This document shows, in pieces, positions 39,454 to 49,700 of a stretch of DNA of 64,000 nucleotides. The stretch covers positions 191,203,887-191,267,886 of the forward strand of contig OV050030.1 of NCBI GenBank assembly GCA_920105625.2, written 5' to 3'. The position numbers were made by a program, and so were the translations under genes. A model generated the notes under the pieces. It was not told the origin of the DNA, did not search any database, and saw only the letters and a list, made by a program, of their open reading frames with translations. How positions within the stretch are numbered: position 1 is the stretch's first letter; every line of letters begins with the position of its first letter. This DNA is from Clusia tigrina. Its lineage: Eukaryota > Arthropoda > Insecta > Diptera > Clusiidae.

Positions 39454-40529
39454 ATCTTTTGCTCAGCAATGCGCGTGAGGTGGTACTTCATTGACTTCAC
39501 AGCAGCTTCATATATTCCGCCATGATGCGGTGCTGCTGGCGTCATGAATACCCATTCTGTCCCCTTGTTGCTCAAATGCTCAAAAACATCTCTTACTTGC
39601 CAGCTCTCTCGTGCTCTTCTCAGCTCCCTTGCCGCCCCTACAAATGATGTACGATTGTCACTGTATATTCGCTCACATCTCCCTCTTCTGCAAATAAAGC
39701 GCTCATAACAAGCAATAAAGTCTATAGAGGTGAAATCAAAAACAATGTCAATATGAATGGCCTTTGTTTTTAGGCAAACAAATATAGCCACCCAGCACTT
39801 ACGCTCCCTCATTCGCTCTCCTGCTCTTTGCACTCGCTTTGCTCTAAAAGGACCTGCGCAATCAATACTTGTATATAGAAAAGGCTTGCCCACTTGCACC
39901 CTGTCGCCTGGCAATTCAGACATGAGCTGTTGCCCAAATCTGCGATTATAGCGCGCGCACACCACGCACTTGTGGAGAAAAGCTCTTAATTGGCTCCGTA
40001 GTTTTGGAATCCAAAACTTTTGTCTGATGAATTGCATCATCACTTGCACAGCACCATGCTTAGTCATACGATGAGCGTGGTCCATTATCAGCCATGCTGC
40101 TCGAGAACCATCCTTAACTATCACCAGAAGCATCATCTCATAGGCTTCTTCTGATCTCCCCAATCGCCCGCCCGCTCTCAATAGGCCCTTGCTGTCCATT
40201 ATTGGATTCAACGCACTAATTTTGCTCCCTTCTTGCACCTGCCCAATCTCTCTTAGTTTTTCTATCTCTTGTCTGTAATCGCTCTCCTGCGCCTGCTTAA
40301 GCAGGAATTCCGTTGCTTCACATTTCTCTTCCACTGTTGGCGCGTGCACTACTCGGTTGTTGTGCCGAGTTCTGCGCCTCCTCTTTCTGTGCCTTGCCCT
40401 TCGCACAAACCTGATGATGTAGCTCAATATGTTGATGCTCTTCTCTAGACTTCGCGCATAGTCAATCAGCGCCATGCTCTTGCCCTTGCTCGGTATAAAT
40501 ATTTGCAAAAACTCGCGTGAATATTTCAC
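39450..40529 (-). pseudogene. Integrase core of the BEL element
   Basis: About 360 codons. The zinc-binding part is visible as HAHRMTKHG followed later by HKCVVCARY. The catalytic triad is present: D in SIDCAGPF, D in IYSDNRTSF and E in GGIYEAAVKSM. The first ~40 residues overlap, in another frame, with the end of the RT segment. The text passes straight from the RT connection region to a pre-integrase region with RARHRKRRRRTR. RNase H, which should lie between, is absent. The integrase core has no internal stop, but upstream fusion and a downstream frameshift leave it without its normal context. Confidence 0.88.
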
Positions 40530-41053
40530 GTGATACGCTCCCAGCTCGCCATTTCAGCCCTAGCACTGACATCTCGTCTTCTCTCGGGAATAACATCTCT
40601 TCTTCTCTCTCCGCTCTCATTGCCCTGAGTAGTCTTTTTAAGTTCGACTTCCATTTGCACAGCTCGAAACCGCCGCCTTTTAGGACAGTGTCTGTCTCTT
40701 TCGCGAGCACTATTGCTTCTTCCTCAGATCGTGCGCCTGTAGTACAGTCATCCACATAGAAGTCACTCTCTATGATGTCTGCTCTTGGGTATTCATCTTT
40801 CGCCTCCCTAGCACATTGTATTAAAGCTCGCACAGCATTATAAGCGGAGGAAGTCATTCCCTACGTTACAACCGTTAAACACTATTCTCGTAATGGCTCA
40901 CCACTATGCTCTCGCCAAAAGATTCTTTCAAATTTCATTGCCTTTCGGCAACACGTAGTTGTCGGAACATCTTCTTGATGACTACACATACCACAAACTT
41001 ATGACGCCTAAATCTCATGACAATTTCGTAAAGATCCTTTTGTAACTTATCGC
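40462..41053 (-). pseudogene. Reverse transcriptase core of the BEL element, broken
   Basis: The part from 40857 to 40462 is open and contains the catalytic YVDD (in SDFYVDDCTTG) and the later VLGLKW block of Pao-type RT. Upstream, 40858-41053 reads as the earlier RT motifs in the same general order, but with at least three in-frame stops. In the motif before IKKMFRQ, the residue expected to be the first catalytic aspartate reads valine (gtc). RNA-dependent DNA synthesis from this copy is therefore not possible. The 3' end near 40500 runs into the deletion that removed RNase H. Confidence 0.82.
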
Positions 41054-41665
41054 CTAAACATTGCACTTGGTGCCACGATTCGTTTGGCAGCTAGCGTCAA
41101 AAACCACCAGAAATTTTTTGGTAACACAGTGATGTGGGATATAATAAACTGGCTCGTCCACTCTTGGTGGTTGTATAGCGCACCTCATATGCCCTAATCT
41201 CTCATACTCTCTCATGAATTCTACGTATTGCTCTCTCAGCTCTGAGTCTTTCTCTAATTTCCGCTCCAAGTACATAAACCTGCGCAATGCTATTGCCTTT
41301 GAAGTGCCTAAACCTTGCACCGTCTCTTTCACTGGAATTGTCACAATAAAACGCCCTGTTTCATCTCTAGTATAAGTCTCCATAAAATTTTGCTCCACTT
41401 CCTGCTCCTCATCTCTCTCGCAGGGTTGTGCCCCGAAAATGACTAGCCCAAACATGCTCTCATATATGGCAATGCCTTGCACCTCATTTGGCATTATCGC
41501 CTTAATGGCTCTGGCCACCATATTTGCTCCTAACAGTAGCTCGACTGGTCTCGCCTTCCAAAACTCAGGATCCGCCTGTAAACCCTCATTCTTAAAATGC
41601 ATGGGTATCACTAAATCTCTTGCTGGCAAAACTGGGCACCAGTACATTCTCTTGGTAGCACCCAA
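41054..41665 (-). pseudogene. Protease-end and RT N-terminal region of the BEL element
   Basis: An open frame of about 203 codons. ELLLGANMVARAI and the following GLVIFG match the end of the Pao-type (A17) peptidase region. RFIVTIPVKE, SKAIALRRFMYLERKL and YYIPHHCVTK lead into the RT, ending at VVFDASCQTNRGTKCNV. The first part of the peptidase, with its active-site aspartate, should lie between this frame and the gag zinc knuckle. The 145 bp there (41666-41809) hold two stops and I find no D-S/T-G motif, so the protease core seems deleted or badly eroded. Confidence 0.82.
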
Positions 41666-41809
41666 AACTCTGTCTCTAAATAATCATTCTCGCTCTTTTT
41701 TTAATGCTCTACTATGTTTTTTTTCAAATTTAAAGTTTAAGAAGCTCTTAAAGCTGGCACTTCGCCCCGGCTCTGCTACCCTTGCGCGCTTTACAAGGTT
41801 GATGTACCT

Positions 41810-42858
41810 TCAATCGCTCTTAGCCTTCAGCATTGTTGTCGCGGCGGCTCCCCGCTTTGGCTGCTGTGCCACCAACACCTGCTGCTGTGGCTCCCTTTTT
41901 GCATATAGCACGCTATTGTGCTTCTGCGCCACTGGGCACCGTAAAAATGGCCCCGCAAAGCACTCCGACGCCTTATGCCCCTTCTTCAGGCAGTTGTGGC
42001 ACAGGTTGCGTTTGCCAACTAGCTCTTGCCTAGCTCTCAAATTGAGTGACACGAAGTCTGGACACTGCGTGATCTGTGCTGCATATCTCGCACAGCTTGT
42101 CTTGGCTTGCTCGTATCGGTGCTGCTCCCGTTGCACTCACACCGTGGCCCATGCTCTCCCTGATCTTGGGTACTGCGCCCGTTTCTCGATCGCGCCCGTG
42201 CTCCAATTGATGCGCTCGCCTCGCTTCCCGTGCTGGTAGAGCAGAGGCCTGCTCCTCCAGGAAGGCATACCGGTAACTTGCGGTCATATATTTGGTTGAG
42301 CCGCTCCCACATTTCATTGTACCCGTTGTCAGTGAGCTCCCAAGCACCCAACGTGCGCGCTGCCTTATGGGTGAGTGCCTTCTTCAAATATGAGAATTTT
42401 TAAGAGGCCGCTATTTGTTCATTGCTATGCGCCGCAGCGGCGAACCAATCGCGAAAACCGTGCCACTTGGTCACGCTGCCTTTAAATTCCCCCTAAGTGT
42501 TCTGGAGGTCATGCTGCTGGAATGGCATGGTCAGCTGCACTGAGATCGGCTGCCTTGCACTCTGTTCTGCGCTCCTTGCTGTGCCCACTTGCTCAGTTAC
42601 ACCCATCAGAGCACCGCTCGCTTCGAAGTACCGCTGCTCTGCTCGCTCCATCGAATTGTCTAGATCGGCGCTCACATCGCGCTTCGCTCGGGATGTTAAC
42701 TCCTCATGGAGCTGATTAAAACGCTCCCACTGTTGCTCCAAACGAATCAAACGCACCTTGGCTTCATCAAACCCTAGTCGCCCAAACTCGTCAGCTATGA
42801 TGTACTCTGCTGCTCTTCGGATGGCTTTGTAGGCAGACTGGTGTTGCCCGTAGCTCAT
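41810..42858 (-). pseudogene. Gag of the BEL element, broken
   Basis: Gag begins at MSYGQHQSAYKAIRRAAE (42858) and is open for 121 codons to a TAG at 42493. It continues in the same frame through another in-frame stop (TAA near 42390) to the region MWERLNQIYDRKLP. It then shifts frame before the zinc knuckle CHNCLKKGHKASEC near 41960-42000. The zinc knuckle and preceding CPDFVSLNLRARQEL resemble the nucleocapsid end of Pao-type Gag. At least two stops and one frameshift make it nonfunctional. The start methionine is chosen because it follows the long leader directly and opens the recognisable frame. Confidence 0.82.
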
Positions 42859-43025
42859 TTTGTCGTTGCTCTGTTATTTTTCTCTGTTAGTGTTGCTCTG
42901 TTATTGTTGCTCTGTTGTTGTTGAAAAGAAGAAAAATTAACTAATTTTGAAAGAAGAAAAAACTGTTTCCTCCTTGTTCCTTCTGCAGCCTTGCCAACAC
43001 TGCATTTTTGTGCTTTAAAATTTTT

Positions 43026-43605
43026 GAGTCGAATAACCGCACTGGTTTCACCCACTTAGCTCACAAGCTCAGCACTAAAGCACGCTCTTATTTAATTTCC
43101 TAAGCCGCATAACCACATTGGTTTATTCGCTCACTAGCACGAAATTATTTGCACCAATGTTCGCTCTTATATAATTTTTGAGACGAATAACCACATTGGT
43201 TAATTCGCTCACTAGCACGAAATTATTTGCACCAATCCTCGCTCAAATTTTAAATTTTGAGTCGAATAACCGCACTGATTTACTCGCTCATTTGCACATA
43301 ATTTTCGCTCGCTCATAACTAAATTTTGAGACGAATAACCGCACTGGCCTATTCTCTCATTTGCACATAATTTTCGCTCGATCATATTTAATTTTTGAGT
43401 CGAATAACCGCACTGGTTTATTCGCTCATTTGCGCATAATTTTCGCTCTTTCATAATTAAATGTTGAGACGAATAACCGCACGGGTCTATTCGCTCATTT
43501 CCACATAATTTCGCTCGCTCATATTTTAATTTTGAGACGAATAACTGCATTGGTTTATTCGTTCATTTGCACAAAACATTCAGCTCTTTGAACAAAACTT
43601 TCAGC
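43026..43605 (-). repeat. Minisatellite in the BEL leader, ~8 units of 67-80 bp
   Basis: Units begin near 43026, 43102, 43180, 43259, 43328, 43397, 43466 and 43534 in plus-strand reading. Each has gag.cgaataaccgcactgg, then ttcgctcatttgcac and aattttcgctc. On the minus strand the units keep one open frame over 43212-43550, giving repeats like LCANERINQCGYSTQ every 23 residues or so. Because 69 is divisible by three, the frame persists passively. I do not call it a protein gene. Confidence 0.85.
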
Positions 43606-43641
43606 AGACACACCGCCTTACTGTCGGCCGCCAGCAATGCG

Positions 43642-43680
43642 GCAGCCATAGCGCAGCATACTGCGCAAGTCTATGGCTGC
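43642..43680 (-). other. Strong hairpin in the BEL leader
   Basis: GCAGCCATAG at 43642-43651 pairs perfectly with CTATGGCTGC at 43671-43680. Nested inside, GCGCAG (43651-43656) can pair with CTGCGC (43661-43666) around a 4-base loop. It is the most GC-rich spot in the leader. It might act in RNA dimerisation or packaging, which is speculative. Confidence 0.55.
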
Positions 43681-44139
43681 GTCGCATAGTGCTTGCCTGC
43701 GCATATTCTCTGCACAAAACGCGCACTGTGTCTGCTGCGCACATTACACTCACCCCTAAATTCTTTTAGCTTTCCTGATAATATAATTTTTATTTGCTCA
43801 AGCCCGATGCACTGTACCAATTTGTCGTATGTGCTTTGAGCACATACTTACGCCCTTCGTTTATTATTTTTTAGCATTGCAGTGTTGGTTCTGCTCCTAT
43901 AACTCCGTGGACTGTATTTTACCTTATTATTATATTGTTCTATAATTTATTTATTTCTTGAAATTTAGTCTATTTCTTTCTGTACCTGCCTGTGCTCTCA
44001 TCGCTCTGCTCACATACCATATTATATGTAGCGCTTTCCACTTGCTCTCTTTTTCCTTCCCGCAGGCACAACGGATCAAAAGAAATCAAAAGAAAGAAAT
44101 AGCTATTACCTACCCTGCCAGTACACATTCGCACATACA

Positions 44140-44390
44140 TACATACATACATGCATATACGATCTGCGTTTACATAGAGTCTGGTGTGATTTCATAGGAA
44201 CGCTTAAAATAAAGGCGCAATTAAGTTTTGCACTTAATTTATGTATATAGCTACTTAATACTACAAACATACGCATGTATATGCGATCTGCTTTTACATA
44301 CCTCTGACGTCATCTCAAATGAATGCCTAAATTAAAGGCGCAATTTCATTTCGCACATAATTACTTATAGCTCTACTTAATATATGTACA
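44140..44390 (-). repeat. Divergent tandem duplication in the BEL leader, period ~124 bp
   Basis: The sequence gatctgcgtttacata at 44161 recurs as gatctgcttttacata at 44285. The match continues through taaaggcgcaatt and ctacttaat. Each copy is about 124 bp with many substitutions, so the duplication predates this insertion. Confidence 0.75.
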
Positions 44391-44444
44391 TATTCACATG
44401 CATCGCACCATACTTGCTGTATTGCATAGATCACTGGTACGATC

Positions 44445-44462
44445 CGGCTCGACATGGACCAA
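44445..44462 (-). other. Putative primer binding site of the BEL element
   Basis: Directly inside the 5' LTR the minus strand reads ttggtccatgtcgagcc. The position is right for a tRNA primer site, but I cannot identify the tRNA with confidence. Confidence 0.4.
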
Positions 44463-45071
44463 TGTATCGAATCGACAATGAAACTATGGCAATACTTACT
44501 GCAATCCGACTTAAATAAAAACACAATTGTTTTAAGTGGAAAAGCATACGAAAAACCACTTTTTATTGCTCTTATAATTATGCACATGCATATGTAGCTC
44601 AACAATAAATCGGCATGTATGCGATACATGTATATATGTACGAGTATATACAATTAGTGAATATGCACAAGCTCTTGCGCGTTTAGCTCAATTGCTCTCA
44701 TATGCATGAACGGACCCGCATATGTATATGTAAATAGGTACGTTTATGTATATATATAATGTATAATGCAATGTGAACATAAATATTGTCAGCGTATATA
44801 ATCTAAACGTGACTATGCTCTCGAATACCTGTGGCACCGCTCATACTTGCTCCTGTGTATAGGCTCTGTATAAGCTCCCCTGCTCCGCACCGCTCTCCTG
44901 TCTCAACTCCCTGCACATAGATTGCACCGCACTGCTCCTTGTGCTCTCACGCACTGCCCCATTGGCACAACCGCACAGCTCCATCGTCAGAAACGAACTA
45001 AACTTTAAAATACTTGCTGAACCTATTTTCGCTATGTGCGAAAACTCAAATGCATGGTTGCATTTGATACA
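44463..45071 (-). repeat. 5' LTR of the BEL element
   Basis: 609 bp, same length as its partner. It would hold the promoter and transcription start for the minus-strand BEL RNA. It is followed by the atttt duplication and then by the remainder of the gypsy RNase H region. Confidence 0.94.
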
Positions 45072-45076
45072 ATTTT

Positions 45077-45691
45077 CTTTATTCTTCTGTTGCAACTTAT
45101 TATATTCTTCTTTAGCGCTAGTTCTTTAATATTTGAGTTGTTTATTCTTGATAGTAGTTTTTCCAATAGCTAACCTGGGTTCGATGGAGTATCAGTGCTT
45201 ATCACAAGTATCTCATCTTTATTTATTTAAATATGGGAACCCTTCTTATTGCTCATAAATACAAATTTCAATTTTCTTACATTCCTGACGTCAGATATGG
45301 ACGTGCAGTCCCAAATGTGAAGTTGATCAGACTTCGAATGAGAGCTACATTTCGCCTGATTTATGTCTGTGCTCTTTTTAGCAGACATGCCCCTCGTAAT
45401 TACTAATGCTTTGTTAACGGATTCATCGTTTTCTTTCGGGATCATTGATTTTAGTATGTCAGAATCGATTTTAATTCTTGACAGTGCATCCGCATTGGTG
45501 TTTATTTTTCCGTTTTTATATATAATGTCGAAACCATAGTCGGACAAATCTAACCTTATTCTGGTTAACTTGGAAGATGGGTTTTTGTGTGTAAACAATG
45601 CGACTAACGGTCGGTGGTCTGTCACCACTGTAAATTTCCATCCATAGAGGTAAGGTTTCAAAAAAAATGTATGCTGTGAGAAACTTGTCAA
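45077..45691 (-). pseudogene. RNase H remnant of the outer gypsy pol
   Basis: The frame from 45691 to 45227 encodes the RNase H part of a Ty3/gypsy pol. KFTVVTDHRPLVALF is followed by SSKLTRIRLDLSDYGFDIIY and NTNADALSRI, the usual end of RNase H. A linker follows with stops at 45227 and later up to the BEL insertion. Its N-terminal part is replaced by unrelated AT-rich sequence near 45690, so the active-site residues upstream are gone. The integrase that should follow continues beyond the BEL element at 38303. Confidence 0.85.
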
Positions 45692-45992
45692 AGTTGTGTG
45701 AATTTGTGATATAAATTTAATGCTTTTGTATCATTCCAATAAGTTATTTAATTAAATTATTATTATTATTATTTATTTTTTTGTCTTTAAACAAAAATGA
45801 CCAACATAGTATAATGATTTGTAAAACTAGAAACTATTTAAATTGTTGTAAATGTATGTAATTAGTTTTGGCTTAACTAGTAACTTATATATAATTGGTT
45901 AAGAATTCATTGAATATCTGTTGAGAACGCTAGCTGGCGCCTCCAGTTGTTAACTGCGACTCTGATTCTTCGAAATCTGATTGTATGAAAAT
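45692..45992 (-). other. AT-rich non-coding stretch replacing gag-pol of the outer gypsy element
   Basis: About 300 bp with TTA runs and no recognisable domain. It joins the N-terminal ORF region directly to the middle of RNase H. Compared with a normal element, several kb of gag, protease and RT have been lost here. Whether this stretch is element sequence or a small filler insertion cannot be told from the window. Confidence 0.6.
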
Positions 45993-46220
45993 TCATCTCG
46001 TATGTGCTGTTCCAATAGCTTGCATATATAGTGGAGGTGGAGGACGTACCTCATCGTCATCGTACAGATCGGCGTCATCGTAGTCTGCACCGTCTACTGT
46101 TTTGTGGCCAAATTTTTCAACTGAAGCCGAAGAAAAATTATATTCGCCAGTGGCGTTAATGTGTTGGGGTACGAGCATTTTGCCGTGTACCTCAATCGCT
46201 TCTTCAATGTTTGCCATCAT
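45993..46220 (-). pseudogene. N-terminal ORF fragment of the outer gypsy element (possible Gag start)
   Basis: 75 codons beginning MMANIEEAIEVHGKML, with an acidic run ADYDDADLYDDDE followed by VRPPPPLY. It starts 67 bp inside the 5' LTR, the right place for the first ORF, and is cut short by the deletion that removed gag-pol. I find no zinc knuckle or matrix motif and do not recognise the family. The Gag assignment rests on position only. Confidence 0.45.
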
Positions 46221-46269
46221 ATCTCAATTCGGAAAAAGTCAAAAGTATTTCAGAAAATCTGCAGGAACG

Positions 46270-46287
46270 AGTTTGGCAGGATCGCCA
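46270..46287 (-). other. Primer binding site of the outer gypsy element
   Basis: Immediately inside the 5' LTR the minus strand reads tggcgatcctgccaaac. A start with TGG, complementary to the CCA end of a tRNA, is expected of a primer binding site. The tRNA is not assigned. Confidence 0.65.
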
Positions 46288-46774
46288 TGTAATGCACGTA
46301 TATTGTGTGCGAGATAAATACCAATATATATATATATTATATATTATATATTAGAGCGTTGCTCGGCAAGACGCCATTGAGCAAATTCTAACTGTGAGCC
46401 GAAGAAAGGCTGATTGCAAGAAAAATGCAGTTGGTTTGAGTTGCCAGTTGGAAACTGATTAGTTTAATTCCCGTGCAGGGTTTTTATATGGTTTATTTGA
46501 GTTACAAACTCGATAACAAATCTCGATTAATTTAATTGTTTACTTCTAATCCCTTTCGCTTAAGTCTAACTCAAATTCCACTCAATTGTAAAACAAACCA
46601 ATTCACCAATGACCGCACGCCAGGCTTCTAATTATACTGCACATGACAAGTGTCATAGTACTGCAGTGCAGCGGATGGGTGTGTCTTATGTATTGGTATG
46701 GTTTGGATGTGTAGTTTGCGTAGGTAGACTTTGTGCTACACTACGTTTGTGCGCAATAGTGCACATGCACTACA
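46288..46774 (-). repeat. 5' LTR of the outer gypsy element
   Basis: 487 bp, the promoter-bearing LTR for the minus-strand element. It is longer than its partner only through extra TA dinucleotides near 46325-46350. It is followed by tagg and then by uninterrupted satellite. Confidence 0.93.
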
Positions 46775-49700
46775 TAGGTGTAGTACGCACCGTACTAAAA
46801 TTAGGGCCATTTGAAGTTTTATCAGTGTTTCAATTTGGACTCAATTAGCATGGCTATGACCGATAGCTTAGATTGACAAGAAGCACGAGTACTTTATAGT
46901 CACAAAATTTCAAGGTTTTTTGACGCTCTAGTAAAAAGTTGAATGCATTTGAATGCTGCAAACTTTGATAGGTGTAGAACACACGGCAAAAAGGAGTTAG
47001 GGACATTGGAAGCTTTATCAGCGATTCAATTTTGATTCAAGGGTAGCATAGCTATGACCGATAGCTTAGATTGACAAGAGGCACGAGCACTTTATTGTCA
47101 CAAAATTTCAAGGTTTTGTGACGCTCCAGTAAAAAGTTACAAGCATATGAATGTTGCAAACATTGATAGGTGTAGGGCGTAACATACAGAAATTAGGCCA
47201 TTGGATGTTTTATCAGTGTTTCAATTTGGACTCATGGGTAGCATAACTACGACCGATAGCTTAGGCTGACAAGGGGCACGAGTACTTTATAGTCACACAA
47301 TTTCAAAGAGTTATGACGCTTCAGTAAAAAGTTACATGCATTTGAATGTTGCAAAATTTGATAAGGTGTAGGGCTCAACGTACAGAAATTAGGGCCATTG
47401 GAAGCTTTATCAGTGTTTCAATTTGGACTCATAGGTAGCATAGATGTGACCGATAGCTTAGATTGACAAGGGGCACGAGTAGTTCATTGTCACAAAATTT
47501 CAAGGTTTTATGACGCTCCGGTAAAAAGTTACAACCATTTGAATGTTGCAAATTTTGATAGGTGTAGTACGCACGGAAAAAAGAAGTTAGGGCCATTTGA
47601 AGTTTTGTCAGCGTTTCAATTTGGACTCAAGGGTAGCATAGCTATGACCGATAGCTTAGAGTGACAAGAGGCACGAGTACTTTATAGTCACAAAATTTCA
47701 AAGATTTATGACGCTTCAGTAAAAAGTTACATGCATTTGAATGTTGCAATCTTTGATAAGTGTAGTACGCACGGAAAAAAGGAGTTAGGGCCATTGGAAG
47801 TTTTATCAATGTTTCCTTTTGGACTCGAGGGTCGCATGGCTATGGCCGATGCATTTGAATGTTGCAAACTTTGATAGGTGTAGGGCGCAACGTACAGAAA
47901 TTAGAGGCATTGGAAGTTTTATCAGTGTTTCAATTTGGACTCATAGGTAGCATAGCTATGACCGATAGCTTAGACTGACAAGGGGCACGAGTATTTCATT
48001 GTCACAAAGGTCCATTTGAAGCTTTATCAGTGTTTCCGTTTGGACTCAAGGGTCGCATGGCTCTGGCCGATAGCGTAGATTGACAAGGGGCACGAGTACT
48101 TCATTGTCACAAAATTTCAAGGTTTTATGATGCTCCAGTAAAAAGTTACAACCATTTGAATGTTGCAAACATTGATAGGTGTAGTACGCACGGCAAAAAG
48201 GAGTTAGGGACATTGGAAGTTTTATCAGCTTTTCAATTTTGACTGAAGGGTAGCATAGCTATGAACAATAGCTTAGATTGACAAGAGGCACGAGCACTTT
48301 ATTGTCACAAAATTTTAAGGGTTTATGACGCTCCAGTCAAAAGTTACAAGCATTTGAATGATGCAAACTTTGATAACCACCGTATAGAAGTTTGGGCCAT
48401 GGGAAGTTTTATCAGTGTTTCAATTTGGACTCAAGGGTACCATAGAAATGACCGGTAGCTGAGATTGACAAGAGGCACTAGTACTTTATTGTCCCAAAAT
48501 TTCAAGTTTTTATGACGCTCCAGTAAAAAGGTACAAGCATTTGAAAGTTGAAAACTTTGATAGGTGTAGTACGCACCATATAGAAGTTAGGGAAATTGGA
48601 AGATTTATCTGTGTTTCAATTTGGACTCAAGGGCAGCATAGCTATAACCGATAGCTTAAATTGACAAGGGGCACGAGTACTTTATCGTCACAAAATTTGA
48701 AGGTTTTATGACGCTCCAGGAAAAAGTTGAATGCATTTGAATGTTGCAAACTTTGATAGGTGTAGTACGCACGGCAAAAAGGAGCTAGGGACATTGGAAG
48801 TTTTATCAGCGTTTCAACTTTGACTCAAGGGTAGCATAGCTATGAACAATAGCTTAGAGTGACAAGAGGCACGAGCTCTTTATTGTCACAAAATTTCAAG
48901 GTTTTGTGACGCTCCAGTAAAATTTACATGCATTTGAATGTTGCAGACTTTGATAGGTGTAGGGCGCAACGTACAGAAATTAGGGCCATTGGAAGTTTTA
49001 TCAGTGTTTCAATTTGGACTCATGGGTAGCATAGCTATGACCGATAGCTTAGATTGACAAGGGGCACGAGTACTTCATTGTCACAAAATTTCAAGTTTTA
49101 TGACGCGCCAGTAAAATGTTACAAGCATTTGAATGTTGCAAACTTTGATAGGTGTAGTACGCACCGTACTAAAATTAGGGCCATTTGAAGTTTTATCAGT
49201 GTTTCAATTTGGATTCAAGTAGCATGGCTATGACCGATAGCTTAGATTGACAAGAAGCACGAGTACTTTATGGTCACAAAATTTCAAGGTTTTATGACGC
49301 TCCAGTAAAAAGTTGAATGCATTTGAATGCTGCAAACTTTGATGGGTGTAGTACGCACGGCAAAAAGGAGCTAGGGACATTGGAAGTTTTATCAGCGTTT
49401 CAACTTTGACTCAAGGGTAGCATAGCTATGAACAATAGCTTAGAGTGGCAAGAGGCACGAGCACTTTATTGTCACAAAATTTCAAGGTTTTGTGACGCTC
49501 CAGTAAAAAGTTACAAGCATATGAATGTTGCAAACTTTGATAGGTGTAGGGCGCAACGTACAGAAATTAGGGCCATTGGAAGTTTTATCAGTGTTTCAAA
49601 TTGGACTCGTGGGTAGCTAAGCTATGACTGATAGCTTAAATTGACAAGGGGCACGAGTACTGCATTGTCACAAAGGACAATTTGAAGCTTTATCAGTGTT

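Larger units (their letters stand above)
42859..44462 (-). other. Long 5' leader of the BEL element
   Basis: 1.6 kb between the 5' LTR and the gag start. It holds a divergent tandem duplication (44140-44390), a strong hairpin (43642-43680) and a tandem repeat of about 68-80 bp (43026-43605). No long conserved coding region is visible apart from a small ORF through the tandem repeat. Leader regions of LTR elements can carry packaging or translation signals, which is inference here. Confidence 0.7.
38304..45071 (-). mobile_element. BEL/Pao LTR retrotransposon nested in the gypsy element
   Basis: Two 609-bp LTRs (38304-38912 and 44463-45071) start TGTATC and end GATACA and are flanked by atttt. 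Between them, on the minus strand, lie a long leader with internal repeats, a broken gag and a broken pol with Pao-type features: an A17-peptidase-linked region, an RT with YVDD and a DDE integrase followed by a region with LTPGHFLIGEPL. Total length is 6768 bp. It lies between RNase H and integrase of the host gypsy element, so it is the younger of the two. The copy is inactive: RNase H is absent, the protease core is not recognisable and several frames are broken. Confidence 0.94.
36388..46774 (-). mobile_element. Ty3/gypsy LTR retrotransposon, decayed, hosting a BEL/Pao insertion
   Basis: Two direct LTRs (36388-36863 and 46288-46774) begin TGTAATGCACG and end GCACTACA in plus-strand reading. 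They are flanked by the 4-bp duplication tagg (36384-36387 and 46775-46778). A polypurine tract lies next to the left LTR and a primer-site-like sequence next to the right LTR, so transcription ran on the minus strand. Without the nested BEL element only about 3.6 kb remains. What survives is a short N-terminal ORF, part of RNase H and a complete integrase. Most of gag, protease and reverse transcriptase is missing. The subgroup is uncertain. Confidence 0.93.

Noticed and set aside
41439..42239. 266-codon plus-strand ORF and other plus-strand ORFs at 37395-42719
   Set aside because: They lie opposite BEL or gypsy coding regions on the minus strand and have no domain of their own.
46609..46848. 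79-codon plus-strand ORF at the end of the LTR
   Set aside because: It crosses from the LTR into the satellite across the insertion junction and so cannot be an evolved gene.
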